From: Actinomycetota bacterium | Lineage (GTDB): Bacteria > Actinomycetota > Thermoleophilia > RBG-16-64-13 | Direction: 5' to 3' | NCBI GenBank assembly: GCA_003157225.1 | Contig: PMIZ01000360.1 | Coordinates: 1 to 6,525 of the forward strand | Length of the DNA: 6,525 nucleotides | Shown here: piece after piece, positions 1-5,259 of the stretch | Layout: every line of letters begins with the position of its first letter | Numbering within the stretch: the first letter of the stretch is position 1 | Made by a program: the position numbers and the translations under genes | The notes under the pieces: generated by a model | Told to the model about the DNA's origin: nothing | Seen by the model: only the letters and a program-made list of their open reading frames with translations | The model's database searches: none

Positions 1-415
1 AGATGCCGACTCCGAACCCGACCTTCACGCCCAGCCCACCGAGAAGGTCGACGCCCCGCCCGGGTTTCTCCAGAAGGCCGATGATGGCAAACAGCGTCAC
101 CAGGTCGCCCAGCCCCATGACCAGCGGACCTTCCTTGTACCAGCCGGGAAGAACCCCGCCCGCGCCCACCAGCCCTTTCAGGCCGACGACGACAACCGCC
201 AGCAACGCCGCGACGAACGCGATAGTCCCCCAAGCGTAGTGCCAGCCACTCGCGCCCATCCCCCAAGCCCAGTGCAGGCCACTCACGCCCCCGCTCAGGC
301 TCTGACCGCCGAGCGAGATCGACACCGTGTACCAGCTCAGGCTCACCCCTGCGAGAACGACGGCGAACAGACCCATCACCCCGTAGTCGTAGCCCTTGAC
401 ACGCCCAGCCTCCAT
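1..415 (-). CDS. Polytopic membrane protein, N-terminal part (runs off left edge)
   Basis: An open frame reads leftward from ATG at 415-413 through base 1 without a stop, giving 138 residues of an incomplete protein. A GGAGG lies 6 bases before the ATG, which supports this start. The product is strongly hydrophobic. Likely membrane segments are at about residues 12-31, 60-78 and 98-115, with a fourth glycine-rich hydrophobic stretch from about 124. A Trp/Gly/His-rich loop at residues 45-66 consists of two 11-residue copies (starting SGLHWAWG and SGWHYAWG), so the loop arose by tandem duplication. I do not recognise the family. It has no lipobox, and nothing suggests an ArsB, Acr3 or ArsP arsenite exporter. 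The gene is divergent from arsR across a 99-base gap, so it could be under ArsR control, but that is inference. The long hydrophobic frame and good ribosome site make it far more likely to be real than the plus-strand frames opposite it. Confidence 0.8.
   Translation of the reverse strand, partial: MEAGRVKGYDYGVMGLFAVVLAGVSLSWYTVSISLGGQSLSGGVSGLHWAWGMGASGWHYAWGTIAFVAALLAVVVVGLKGLVGAGGVLPGWYKEGPLVMGLGDLVTLFAIIGLLEKPGRGVDLLGGLGVKVGFGVGI
227..290 (-). repeat. 33-base-period tandem duplication inside membrane protein gene
   Basis: Bases 227-257 and 260-290 match at about 26 of 31 positions, each beginning CCCCCAAGC on the plus strand, with an offset of 33 bases. Because the period is a multiple of three, it encodes two 11-residue units (residues 45-55 and 56-66) in the loop before the second membrane segment. 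Confidence 0.75.
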
Positions 416-514
416 CAGCACCCTCCGACCCTCAACAGTCTCCGCGACGACAATCGGCAACCGCGGCGTCAGCCATTAGCGCGCGGCCGACACTTGCGCG
501 AGAATGGAGATGCA
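416..514. promoter_or_regulatory. Divergent intergenic region between membrane gene and arsR
   Basis: This 99-base gap separates two divergently transcribed genes and must hold the start signals for both. It carries the ribosome site of each: a GGAGG at the left edge on the minus strand and a GGAG at 506-509 on the plus strand. I could not find a convincing -35/-10 pair or a clear 12-2-12 ArsR operator dyad. The GC-rich CGCG-containing stretch around 475-502 has short imperfect symmetry only. ArsR proteins usually bind their own promoter, so an operator here is expected but not shown. Confidence 0.35.
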
Positions 515-856
515 ATGCGCGAACTGGCTGACACCTTCAAGGCGCTCTCGGACGAGACCCGGCTCGACATGGTCGCTCTCCTTCTGGACAACGATGAGCT
601 GTGCGTCTGCGACTTCGTGGGCGCCCTTGGGCTCACCCAGTCCAAGGCGTCGCGCCACCTGCGCTATCTCTACAACGCCGGGCTGGTCAAGGACCGCCGC
701 GCGGGCGTATGGATCCACTATCGCTTGGCGAAGGACCTACCCGCGGCTCAGCGCGCGCTCGTCGACGCGCTCCGACAGGCTTTCACTGAGCAGCAGTTGG
801 ACGACCTCAGCCGGCGCCTCGTGGATTGGCGGCAAGGGAACGGCGGCTGCTGCTAG
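515..856 (+). CDS. arsR: ArsR/SmtB-family metalloid-responsive transcriptional repressor
   Basis: A 113-residue winged-helix repressor of normal family length. Residues 4-24 match the usual N-terminal helices (ADTFKALSDETRLDMVALL). The sensor motif ELCVCD is at 28-33, the recognition helix TQSKASRHLRYLYNAGLV is at 41-58, and the wing is about 59-71 (GVWIHYRL). C30 and C32 correspond to the first two arsenic-binding cysteines of E. coli ArsR (32 and 34). The third (37) is Val here. The protein ends in a vicinal pair, C112-C113, which could supply the missing thiol ligand. As(III), Sb(III) or a related thiophilic ion would release it from DNA. The start is the ATG at 515: a GGAG sits 5 bases upstream, and the family's N-terminus begins just there. 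The same frame stays open back to 239, but that stretch lies opposite the membrane gene and has no family similarity. No arsenic pump or reductase is visible nearby. Confidence 0.93.
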   Translation: MRELADTFKALSDETRLDMVALLLDNDELCVCDFVGALGLTQSKASRHLRYLYNAGLVKDRRAGVWIHYRLAKDLPAAQRALVDALRQAFTEQQLDDLSRRLVDWRQGNGGCC

Positions 857-894
857 CCGGCTTCCGCGCGGTGATGTTCGCAGACAGGACGTAG

Positions 895-1773
895 TCACTC
901 GATGGGCAGCACCGCGTGATACTTGTCGAGAGCGCTCCGGTAGGCGTCCCGTTCGACCCGGCCGGTGTCGAAGTACGGGGTGGAAGAACTGATCTTGCCC
1001 GAGTCCCACATAGCTTCGATGCCACCGATGGTCGCCTGGATGCGGTTCACCATGTGCAGCACCGCTTCCTGCAGCAACGAGAAAGCTTCGTCGAAAGTGC
1101 CGGGCCGGGCGAGAGAGGCCAGGATCATGTCGTCTTTGTCCAGCGCGTCGATCATGCTCTGGAGTTCGTCGCGCACCGACACAGGCACCTTTGGAGCGGT
1201 GTTGTTGATCTGAGTGGCCAGTTGGGGAATGCGCGTGTCGTCCCTTTCGAGGTCAAGAGCCACGGCGTCCTGTGCCGTCAGGTAGACCGTCGCCGAGTCC
1301 ACTGTGGTGGCGGTGGTAGTAGGGCTGCCGGTAGAGGTGGTGAAACTGGGAATCGTCTGGACGGTCGTGCCGCCGACCGCACTGCTCGTAGTCCGGGCGC
1401 TGGTCGACGTGGTCAGACCGGCCGTGGTGGTGGAAGCGTCCGTCGCGACCGTGGTGAGCGTGCTGTTCGTCTGCCCGGAAGCGGCGTCCTTACCGCCATC
1501 CCGGAAGAAACCAAAGTACACCCCGACTCCCGCTCCCGCGAGGACGATGATGGCGGCCGCGACGATCCCAATGATCAGCCCACTGTTCCCCCGGTGGGTG
1601 GGGCCAACGGGTGGCTGCCGGCCGGGACCGTAGCCAGGGGTGGGCGGCTGTGCAGGTGGAGGCGGCGGAGACGCGGCCGCCCCTACTGGGGCCGGCAGGA
1701 TTACAGGCGCCCCGCATTTGCCGCAGAAGGCCTTGCCCGCTGCGACAGCTTCACCGCAGTTCTTGCAGAACAT
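895..1773 (-). CDS. Zinc-ribbon, single-TM protein with Thr-rich linker and C-terminal helical domain
   Basis: The protein has 292 residues in a modular order. A zinc ribbon (C3-x2-C6 ... C17-x2-C20, each pair followed by Gly) is followed by a Pro/Gly-rich linker (27-58) and one membrane helix (about 65-90). Then comes a low-complexity Ser/Thr-rich stretch (about 99-162) and a mostly helical domain (about 163-292) that I do not recognise. The expected topology is ribbon in the cytoplasm and the Thr-rich stalk plus C-terminal domain outside. The start is the ATG at 1773-1771, because the ribbon begins immediately and a GGAGG lies 8 bases before it. The frame extends 23 codons further upstream, but that extension is poor in family features. 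The gene is convergent with arsR (38-base gap, no terminator seen) and divergent from the DUF3052-like gene. Zinc-ribbon plus TM proteins are common in actinobacteria and Firmicutes, often without a known role. The Thr-rich part could be O-glycosylated, but that is inference. Confidence 0.85.
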   Translation of the reverse strand: MFCKNCGEAVAAGKAFCGKCGAPVILPAPVGAAASPPPPPAQPPTPGYGPGRQPPVGPTHRGNSGLIIGIVAAAIIVLAGAGVGVYFGFFRDGGKDAASGQTNSTLTTVATDASTTTAGLTTSTSARTTSSAVGGTTVQTIPSFTTSTGSPTTTATTVDSATVYLTAQDAVALDLERDDTRIPQLATQINNTAPKVPVSVRDELQSMIDALDKDDMILASLARPGTFDEAFSLLQEAVLHMVNRIQATIGGIEAMWDSGKISSSTPYFDTGRVERDAYRSALDKYHAVLPIE

Positions 1774-1949
1774 CGCTCGTCTCCTCCGACCGCTTGACGG
1801 CGGCACGCTATCCAAGTGCTCTATTCCGAGGCTGCCAGCCAAAGCCTAGTGCAGAGCAGGCCGATAGTCCATACCCCGTCCCGATGCTAACATGGCCGAA
1901 AACCGCCAGCCGGCACGGCTGACCGGCCCGATTCACTAGCGGAGGGAAG
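1774..1949. promoter_or_regulatory. Divergent promoter region with small dyad
   Basis: A 176-base gap between divergent genes. On the plus strand, TGCTAACAT at 1885-1893 resembles an extended -10 (TGnTAnnnT) for the downstream DUF3052-like gene, but no good -35 precedes it. A perfect 6-base dyad, CAGCCG-GCA-CGGCTG (1907-1921), lies between that element and the ribosome site GGAGG at 1941-1945. It could be an operator or a leader hairpin. TTGACG at 1794-1799 has no -10 at proper spacing. No confident promoter is found for the minus-strand gene. Confidence 0.3.
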
Positions 1950-2369
1950 ATGTCGGACGAGCTACACAAGAAACTAGGCATGCGGCCGGGTTCGGCCGGC
2001 CTGGTGATCGCCCCTCCCCCCGACGACGACAACCCGCTCCTGCCGCTGCCCGAGGGGTTCTCGGCGATCGCCGGCCTAGAAGAGCTGGCCCAGACGAGCG
2101 GATCCTTCGACTACATCCAGGTCTTCGTACGCGACCGGGCAGCGCTGGCCGCCGCCTTCGCGGAACTCCGCGACAGGCTGGCGCCCAGCGGGATGCTGTG
2201 GGTGTCGTGGTTGAAGCAGTCTTCAGACAGACGGAGCGGGGCCATGATGGGCGACCTCAACGAGAACCTGATCAGGCGGCTGGCCCTGACTAACGCCATG
2301 GTCGACGTCAAGGTGGCGGCTCTCGATCGCGACTGGTCGGCCCTGAAGCTGGTCCGTCGCAAGCACTAG
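1950..2369 (+). CDS. DUF3052-like protein of unknown function
   Basis: A small soluble protein of 139 residues with no signal peptide or membrane helix. The pattern matches what I recall of DUF3052-type proteins. It opens with KKLGMRPG (7-14), followed by a hydrophobic strand and an acidic/Pro loop. A strand FDYIQVFVRDRAAL (53-66) comes next, then RLAPSGMLWVSWLK (76-89), DLNENLIRRLAL (102-113), and a closing segment MVDVKVAALDRDWSALKLVRR (117-137). The layout is an alpha/beta fold reminiscent of a stripped-down Rossmann or methyltransferase-like domain without a visible SAM-binding glycine motif. The biochemical role is not known to me. The ATG at 1950 follows GGAGGGAAG directly. The gene is transcribed alone: it is divergent from the zinc-ribbon gene and closed by the terminator at 2378-2400. 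Confidence 0.8.
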   Translation: MSDELHKKLGMRPGSAGLVIAPPPDDDNPLLPLPEGFSAIAGLEELAQTSGSFDYIQVFVRDRAALAAAFAELRDRLAPSGMLWVSWLKQSSDRRSGAMMGDLNENLIRRLALTNAMVDVKVAALDRDWSALKLVRRKH

Positions 2370-2377
2370 GCAGTGCC

Positions 2378-2400
2378 AAGGGGCCGCGTCGGCCTCTTTT
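2378..2400 (+). terminator. Intrinsic terminator after DUF3052-like gene
   Basis: A 9-bp stem (2378-2386 with 2390-2398) has a 3-base CGT loop and one G·U pair. Its right side ends CCTCTTTT, so the 3' arm runs into a short U tract. It begins 8 bases after the stop codon, which is the expected place for Rho-independent termination. Confidence 0.75.
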
Positions 2401-2614
2401 CAGAGCCAGCCCATCAACAGCCAGGGGCGTGGGGGCCGGGTCCACAGGGACCGCACGCCGATCTTGACCGCTTCACTGTTCCTCATGGTCTGGCTGGTCC
2501 CATTCCGACGGGGCCCGGCGGGCCATTTCCGCTCTCGGGGAACTCTGCCGCAGATGGTACGATGCGTCTGCACGCAACCGAGGGCCTGCGAAGCCGGGGA
2601 GGGAGAGGATCTCC
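2401..2614 (+). promoter_or_regulatory. Leader and probable promoter region of the wecA-like gene
   Basis: This is non-coding sequence between the terminator and the GTG start at 2615. The best plus-strand promoter element is TGGTACGAT at 2555-2563, an extended -10 (TG-n-TACGAT), which would give a leader of about 45 bases. No consensus -35 is found at 16-18 bases before it. TTGACC at 2464-2469 lacks a partner. An imperfect hairpin lies at 2426-2459: outer arms GGCGTG/CACGCC, inner arms GGTCC/GGACC, and an asymmetric internal loop. I recognise no riboswitch class. Confidence 0.4.
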
Positions 2615-3994
2615 GTGCTTGATCCCATAATCAGCTTCCTGAAATCGCTCGGCATCGTCTCCCCCGGCCGCCTCGGCTGGGTCACGGTCATCCTCACTTT
2701 TCTCATCGCGGTGCTCGGCGCTTGGTGGTTCATGCCTCGAGTACGGATGTTCTCCATGCGGGTTGGCTGGACGGACGAGCCCAGTCCCCGGCGCCTCAAC
2801 AAGGAGCCTCTCCCCAACGCCGGCGGGCTCGCCATCTTCGCCTCGGTGATCCTGGCCCTGCTGATTGCCACGCTGCTGCGCCGCATCGTCATCCAGGATA
2901 TCCAGGTTCAGATACTCGCCATCCTGCTGGGTGGCTCCTTCCTTATCATGACGGGCTTCATCGACGACCAGGTGGGTCTGCCGCCGTTGATACGGTTGCT
3001 GGTGCAGTTGATGGCGGCGCTGCTGCTGGTGGCTGTCGGCCTCCGCATCGAAGTGGGGTTCGGGGGCCAGTTCGCCACCACGCTCTCGATCATCTTCACC
3101 GTTCTCTGGATGCTCGCCATCACCAACGCGGTCAACCTTCTGGACGGAGTGGACGGGCTGGCCGGAGGGGTGAGCTTCATCACCGCCATGGGGCTGCTGG
3201 CGGTGTCGGCTCAGGTGGCGTCGAAGGCCGCCGCCACTCTGCTTCTGGCTGCGTTGGCCGGCGCCGCGCTCGGGTTTCTCCGGCACAACTTCCCGCCTTC
3301 GCGCATCATCATGGGAGACAGCGGCGCCTACTTCTTCGGGTTCGTGCTCGCGGCCTGCAGTATCCGGGCCAACCTCAAGATCAGTACTGCGTTCGGACTG
3401 CTGCCCGCCGTCATCGTCGTGCTCCTGGCCTTCTCGCTGCCTCTGTTCGACACGATCCAAGTGGTTCTTCGCCGGCTGGTGCAACGGAAGAATCCCCTGT
3501 CCAGCCCCGGAAAGGACCACGTGCACCACCGGCTCCTTGCCCGCGGCATGTCCCAGACTCGGACCACGCTCGTCCTCTGGGGGGTGACACTCGCCATGAC
3601 CTTGGTGTCGATGGTGGTCCAGCGGATGACCGCACCCAGGGCCCAGCGGATGAGCGCAGCGGCCATCGTCAGCACCATCATCGGCACGATCATCCTTCTG
3701 GCGCTCGTGGTCCTGTTCCGCAGGCGCGGCGCCCGGCGGACGGCTGCAAGCCGCGCCGCCCGGGTGGCCGCCGGCTTGCCCGAAGACACCATGGAATTCG
3801 CGGCTCTCACCGCCGCCCAGTCCGCACCGATGACCCCAGCCGTCCGGCAGGAAGTCCCACTAGCGCAACCGAAGCAGCCGCCGGCAGGCGCGGCCGACGT
3901 TCCGGTCGCCTCCGTGCAGCCGACCCTCGTCCGGCCCCCCCAAGAACCTTCTCCGACGGCGCCTCGGGGGACTTCATCCGGCTCCGACCGCTGA
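2615..3994 (+). CDS. Undecaprenyl-phosphate sugar-1-phosphate transferase (WecA/TagO/MraY family)
   Basis: A polytopic membrane enzyme of 459 residues. This family transfers a sugar-1-phosphate, usually GlcNAc-1-P from UDP-GlcNAc, onto undecaprenyl phosphate on the inner face of the membrane. That step starts synthesis of teichoic acid, arabinogalactan or O-antigen-like glycans. Visible motifs are DEPSPRRLNKEPLPNAGG (54-71), the Asp pair in GFIDDQVG (114-121), NAVNLLDGVDGLAGG (171-185), MGDSGAYFFGF (233-243) and the loop GKDHVHHRLL (299-308). The HHR loop favours WecA/TagO over MraY. Roughly ten or more hydrophobic segments span 20-370. About 90 residues after the last helix (from about 370) form a basic and then Pro/Ala/Gln-rich cytoplasmic tail, making the protein longer than typical 350-380-residue members. 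The GTG start at 2615 follows GAGG at 2605-2608 with 6-base spacing. It may be cotranscribed with the inhibitor gene 68 bases downstream. The exact sugar substrate cannot be told. Confidence 0.93.
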   Translation: MLDPIISFLKSLGIVSPGRLGWVTVILTFLIAVLGAWWFMPRVRMFSMRVGWTDEPSPRRLNKEPLPNAGGLAIFASVILALLIATLLRRIVIQDIQVQILAILLGGSFLIMTGFIDDQVGLPPLIRLLVQLMAALLLVAVGLRIEVGFGGQFATTLSIIFTVLWMLAITNAVNLLDGVDGLAGGVSFITAMGLLAVSAQVASKAAATLLLAALAGAALGFLRHNFPPSRIIMGDSGAYFFGFVLAACSIRANLKISTAFGLLPAVIVVLLAFSLPLFDTIQVVLRRLVQRKNPLSSPGKDHVHHRLLARGMSQTRTTLVLWGVTLAMTLVSMVVQRMTAPRAQRMSAAAIVSTIIGTIILLALVVLFRRRGARRTAASRAARVAAGLPEDTMEFAALTAAQSAPMTPAVRQEVPLAQPKQPPAGAADVPVASVQPTLVRPPQEPSPTAPRGTSSGSDR

Positions 3995-4002
3995 AACCAA
4001 AC

Positions 4003-4057
4003 GCCCCTTCCCCTGCGTCTCAGGCTCAACGCAAGGCGAACAGGAACAGAAAGGGGC
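4003..4057 (+). promoter_or_regulatory. Possible SD-sequestering stem before the inhibitor gene
   Basis: GCCCCTT at 4003-4009 is perfectly complementary to AAGGGGC at 4051-4057, which contains the ribosome-binding site of the gene starting at 4063. A nested 5-bp stem, TGCGT/ACGCA (4014-4018 with 4029-4033), lies within the loop. If formed in the mRNA, it would lower translation initiation of the inhibitor relative to the transferase. The evidence is complementarity only, and GC-rich DNA yields such pairs by chance. Confidence 0.3.
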
Positions 4058-4062
4058 CCGAG

Positions 4063-4503
4063 ATGGACGACAGATGGTGGCACAAGGTAGGAGCGATCGC
4101 GGTGGTCTTCGTGCTGGTCGCGGCACTGGCGGCAGTCGCGGCGACAGGGTGCAGTTCCGCCAACGCGGCAGGCGGTCCGCTCACGCTGGCGGACACTGAC
4201 AACGGCAAGGCCTTCTCGGTCAAGGTGGGCGACATCATCACGGTCGTCATTCCCGGCAACGTGACCACCGGGTATTCATGGGCGGCAGCCCTCAGCGAGA
4301 AGGACGCCGCGCTACTCCAACAGCAAGGCGAACCGGTGTACGCCGATGGTTCGAACGAAACTTTGGTGGGCGCCGGCGGCGACTTCACCTTCACCTTCAA
4401 AGCCGCGGCGGCCGGACAGGCGGCATTGAAGCTGGTGTACGCGAGACCGTGGGAGAACGGGGCCCCGGCCCAGACCTATGAGGTCCACGTGACCATCGAG
4501 TAG
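4063..4503 (+). CDS. Chagasin-like (family I42) cysteine-protease inhibitor lipoprotein
   Basis: A 146-residue exported protein. The N-terminus has charged residues DDR and HK, a hydrophobic core (about 9-27), and a lipobox-like ATGC ending at C30, so it is probably lipid-anchored outside the membrane. The mature part carries the three inhibitory-loop signatures of chagasin: NVTTGYSW at 66-73 (usual form NPTTGY.W), a Gly-rich GAGG at 103-106 before the strand DFTFTFKA, and RPW at 128-130. These loops block the active-site cleft of papain-like peptidases. Length and motif spacing suit a single-domain inhibitor. The ATG at 4063 has GAAAGGGG 6 bases upstream. It lies 68 bases after the transferase gene on the same strand, and its stop is only 6 bases from the stop of the convergent ATPase gene. 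The Pro-to-Val change in the first loop is mild. The target protease is unknown and none is encoded here. Confidence 0.88.
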   Translation: MDDRWWHKVGAIAVVFVLVAALAAVAATGCSSANAAGGPLTLADTDNGKAFSVKVGDIITVVIPGNVTTGYSWAAALSEKDAALLQQQGEPVYADGSNETLVGAGGDFTFTFKAAAAGQAALKLVYARPWENGAPAQTYEVHVTIE

Positions 4504-4509
4504 ACAATG

Positions 4510-5259
4510 CTACTGGGGCAGGAACGCCCCGGGGTCGGCCATGAAGTTCCGGTAGAGGCGGTAGTGCTCCGTATCCTCGTAGCTCATCTCGTCGATTCCC
4601 GTGTCTCCAAAGCTGAAGACCTGGGCTCCGGGTAGCGCCATCAGAATGGGCGAGTGAGTGGCGAGTATGAACTGCGCATGCCCCTGGCCACGGTAGTCGG
4701 CCAGCAGACGCAAGAGGTCGATCTGGCTGGCAGGCGAGAGGGCAGCCTCGGGCTCGTCGAGGAAGTAGAGCCCCGGTATCTGGTAGCGACCGCGGAAGTA
4801 GGCGATGAGGCCCTCGCCGTGCGAGCGCAAGGTGAGATTCTCTCCGCCGTGATACTTCGCGTGGCCGGGGTCGAGGTGGCTGACGTCGTCCAGAAACTCG
4901 GCCCACTGGCGGAAGCTCTCCGCGGTGAATATGCCGCCCCTCACCGGCCCGCGATCGAGGGTGACGGCCACGTGGTCGCTCAGCCGGCCCTGGGGCTGGG
5001 GGGGCGCCGCAGGCCGCCGAGCGGCCTGCGGCGTCCCCCGTTTCACCTCAGTCCAGATATGGAGCCCGCAGCGCCGGGCTATGGCATCGATGAGAGTCGA
5101 CTTTCCGGAGCCGTTCTCGCCGACGAAAAAGCTCACGCCCTGGTTGAAGATGAGCCGCTGCCGGCTTTGCAGCGTCGGGATGTTGAAGGGATAAGTAACC
5201 CGGTCGGGGAACTCGTCTCCACGGATCTCCACCGACCGCAGCCACACCCTCCCCGTCAC
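4510..5259 (-). CDS. COG3910-type AAA/ABC-like ATPase
   Basis: A predicted soluble ATPase of 249 residues, close to the usual length of this small ABC-like group (AAA_21/COG3910). Walker A is GENGSGKST (47-55), a signature-like SHGE is at 146-149, Walker B is YFLDEPEAALSP (165-176), and the switch His lies in ATHSPILMALPGAQ (200-213). The ending, YEDTEHYRLYRNFMADPGAFL, is characteristic of the family. The physiological role of these ATPases is poorly defined. Residues 74-92 form a Pro/Ala/Gln/Arg-rich insert encoded by a strong palindrome (4999-5039) that looks foreign to the fold. The start chosen is the GTG at 5259-5257, which overlaps the upstream lipoprotein's TGA by the four bases GTGA and implies translational coupling. 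No good SD precedes it. A second GTG at residue 5 is possible. The open frame continues upstream to 5886, but that part is a shadow of the lipoprotein gene. Confidence 0.9.
   Translation of the reverse strand: MTGRVWLRSVEIRGDEFPDRVTYPFNIPTLQSRQRLIFNQGVSFFVGENGSGKSTLIDAIARRCGLHIWTEVKRGTPQAARRPAAPPQPQGRLSDHVAVTLDRGPVRGGIFTAESFRQWAEFLDDVSHLDPGHAKYHGGENLTLRSHGEGLIAYFRGRYQIPGLYFLDEPEAALSPASQIDLLRLLADYRGQGHAQFILATHSPILMALPGAQVFSFGDTGIDEMSYEDTEHYRLYRNFMADPGAFLPQ
4999..5039. repeat. Near-perfect 19-bp inverted repeat with 3-base loop, in frame in ATPase gene
   Basis: Arms 4999-5017 and 5021-5039 are complementary at 18 of 19 positions. The remaining pair is G·T (5004 with 5034), and the loop is CGA. 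The core CGCCGCAGGCCGC pairs with GCGGCCTGCGGCG. On the coding (minus) strand it is read through as Arg/Gly/Pro/Ala/Gln-rich sequence between Walker A and SHGE. It could be a mobile palindromic element, a hairpin acting on mRNA or transcription, or a relic. No T tract of useful length follows on either strand, so it is not a standard terminator. No second copy is seen in the window. Confidence 0.85.

Noticed and set aside
396..401. TTGACA, a perfect -35 hexamer on the plus strand
   Set aside because: It lies inside the membrane gene, and no -10-like hexamer follows at 16-18 bases.
239..514. A 92-codon N-terminal extension of the ArsR frame
   Set aside because: It lies opposite the minus-strand membrane gene, is low-complexity Pro/His/Arg-rich, and the family N-terminus and an SD fit the ATG at 515.
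916..1797. A 293-codon plus-strand frame opposite the zinc-ribbon gene
   Set aside because: It is composition-driven and motif-free, while the minus strand has a zinc ribbon, a TM helix and a good SD.
2564..2614. Possible riboswitch in the leader of the transferase gene
   Set aside because: The leader is short, and no conserved core of a known class could be matched.
2483..3529. A 348-codon minus-strand frame opposite the transferase
   Set aside because: It is rich in Gln/His/Glu/Arg as expected for an antisense shadow, and the plus strand carries all catalytic motifs of the family.
2722..4062. A long plus-strand frame running into the inhibitor gene
   Set aside because: The part before 4063 is an Arg/His/Gly-rich shadow of the transferase gene. 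A signal peptide and SD mark the true start at 4063.
4999..5039. Hairpin considered as an intrinsic terminator
   Set aside because: It is followed by only three T on the plus strand and by C/A-rich sequence on the minus strand, and it lies within a coding frame.
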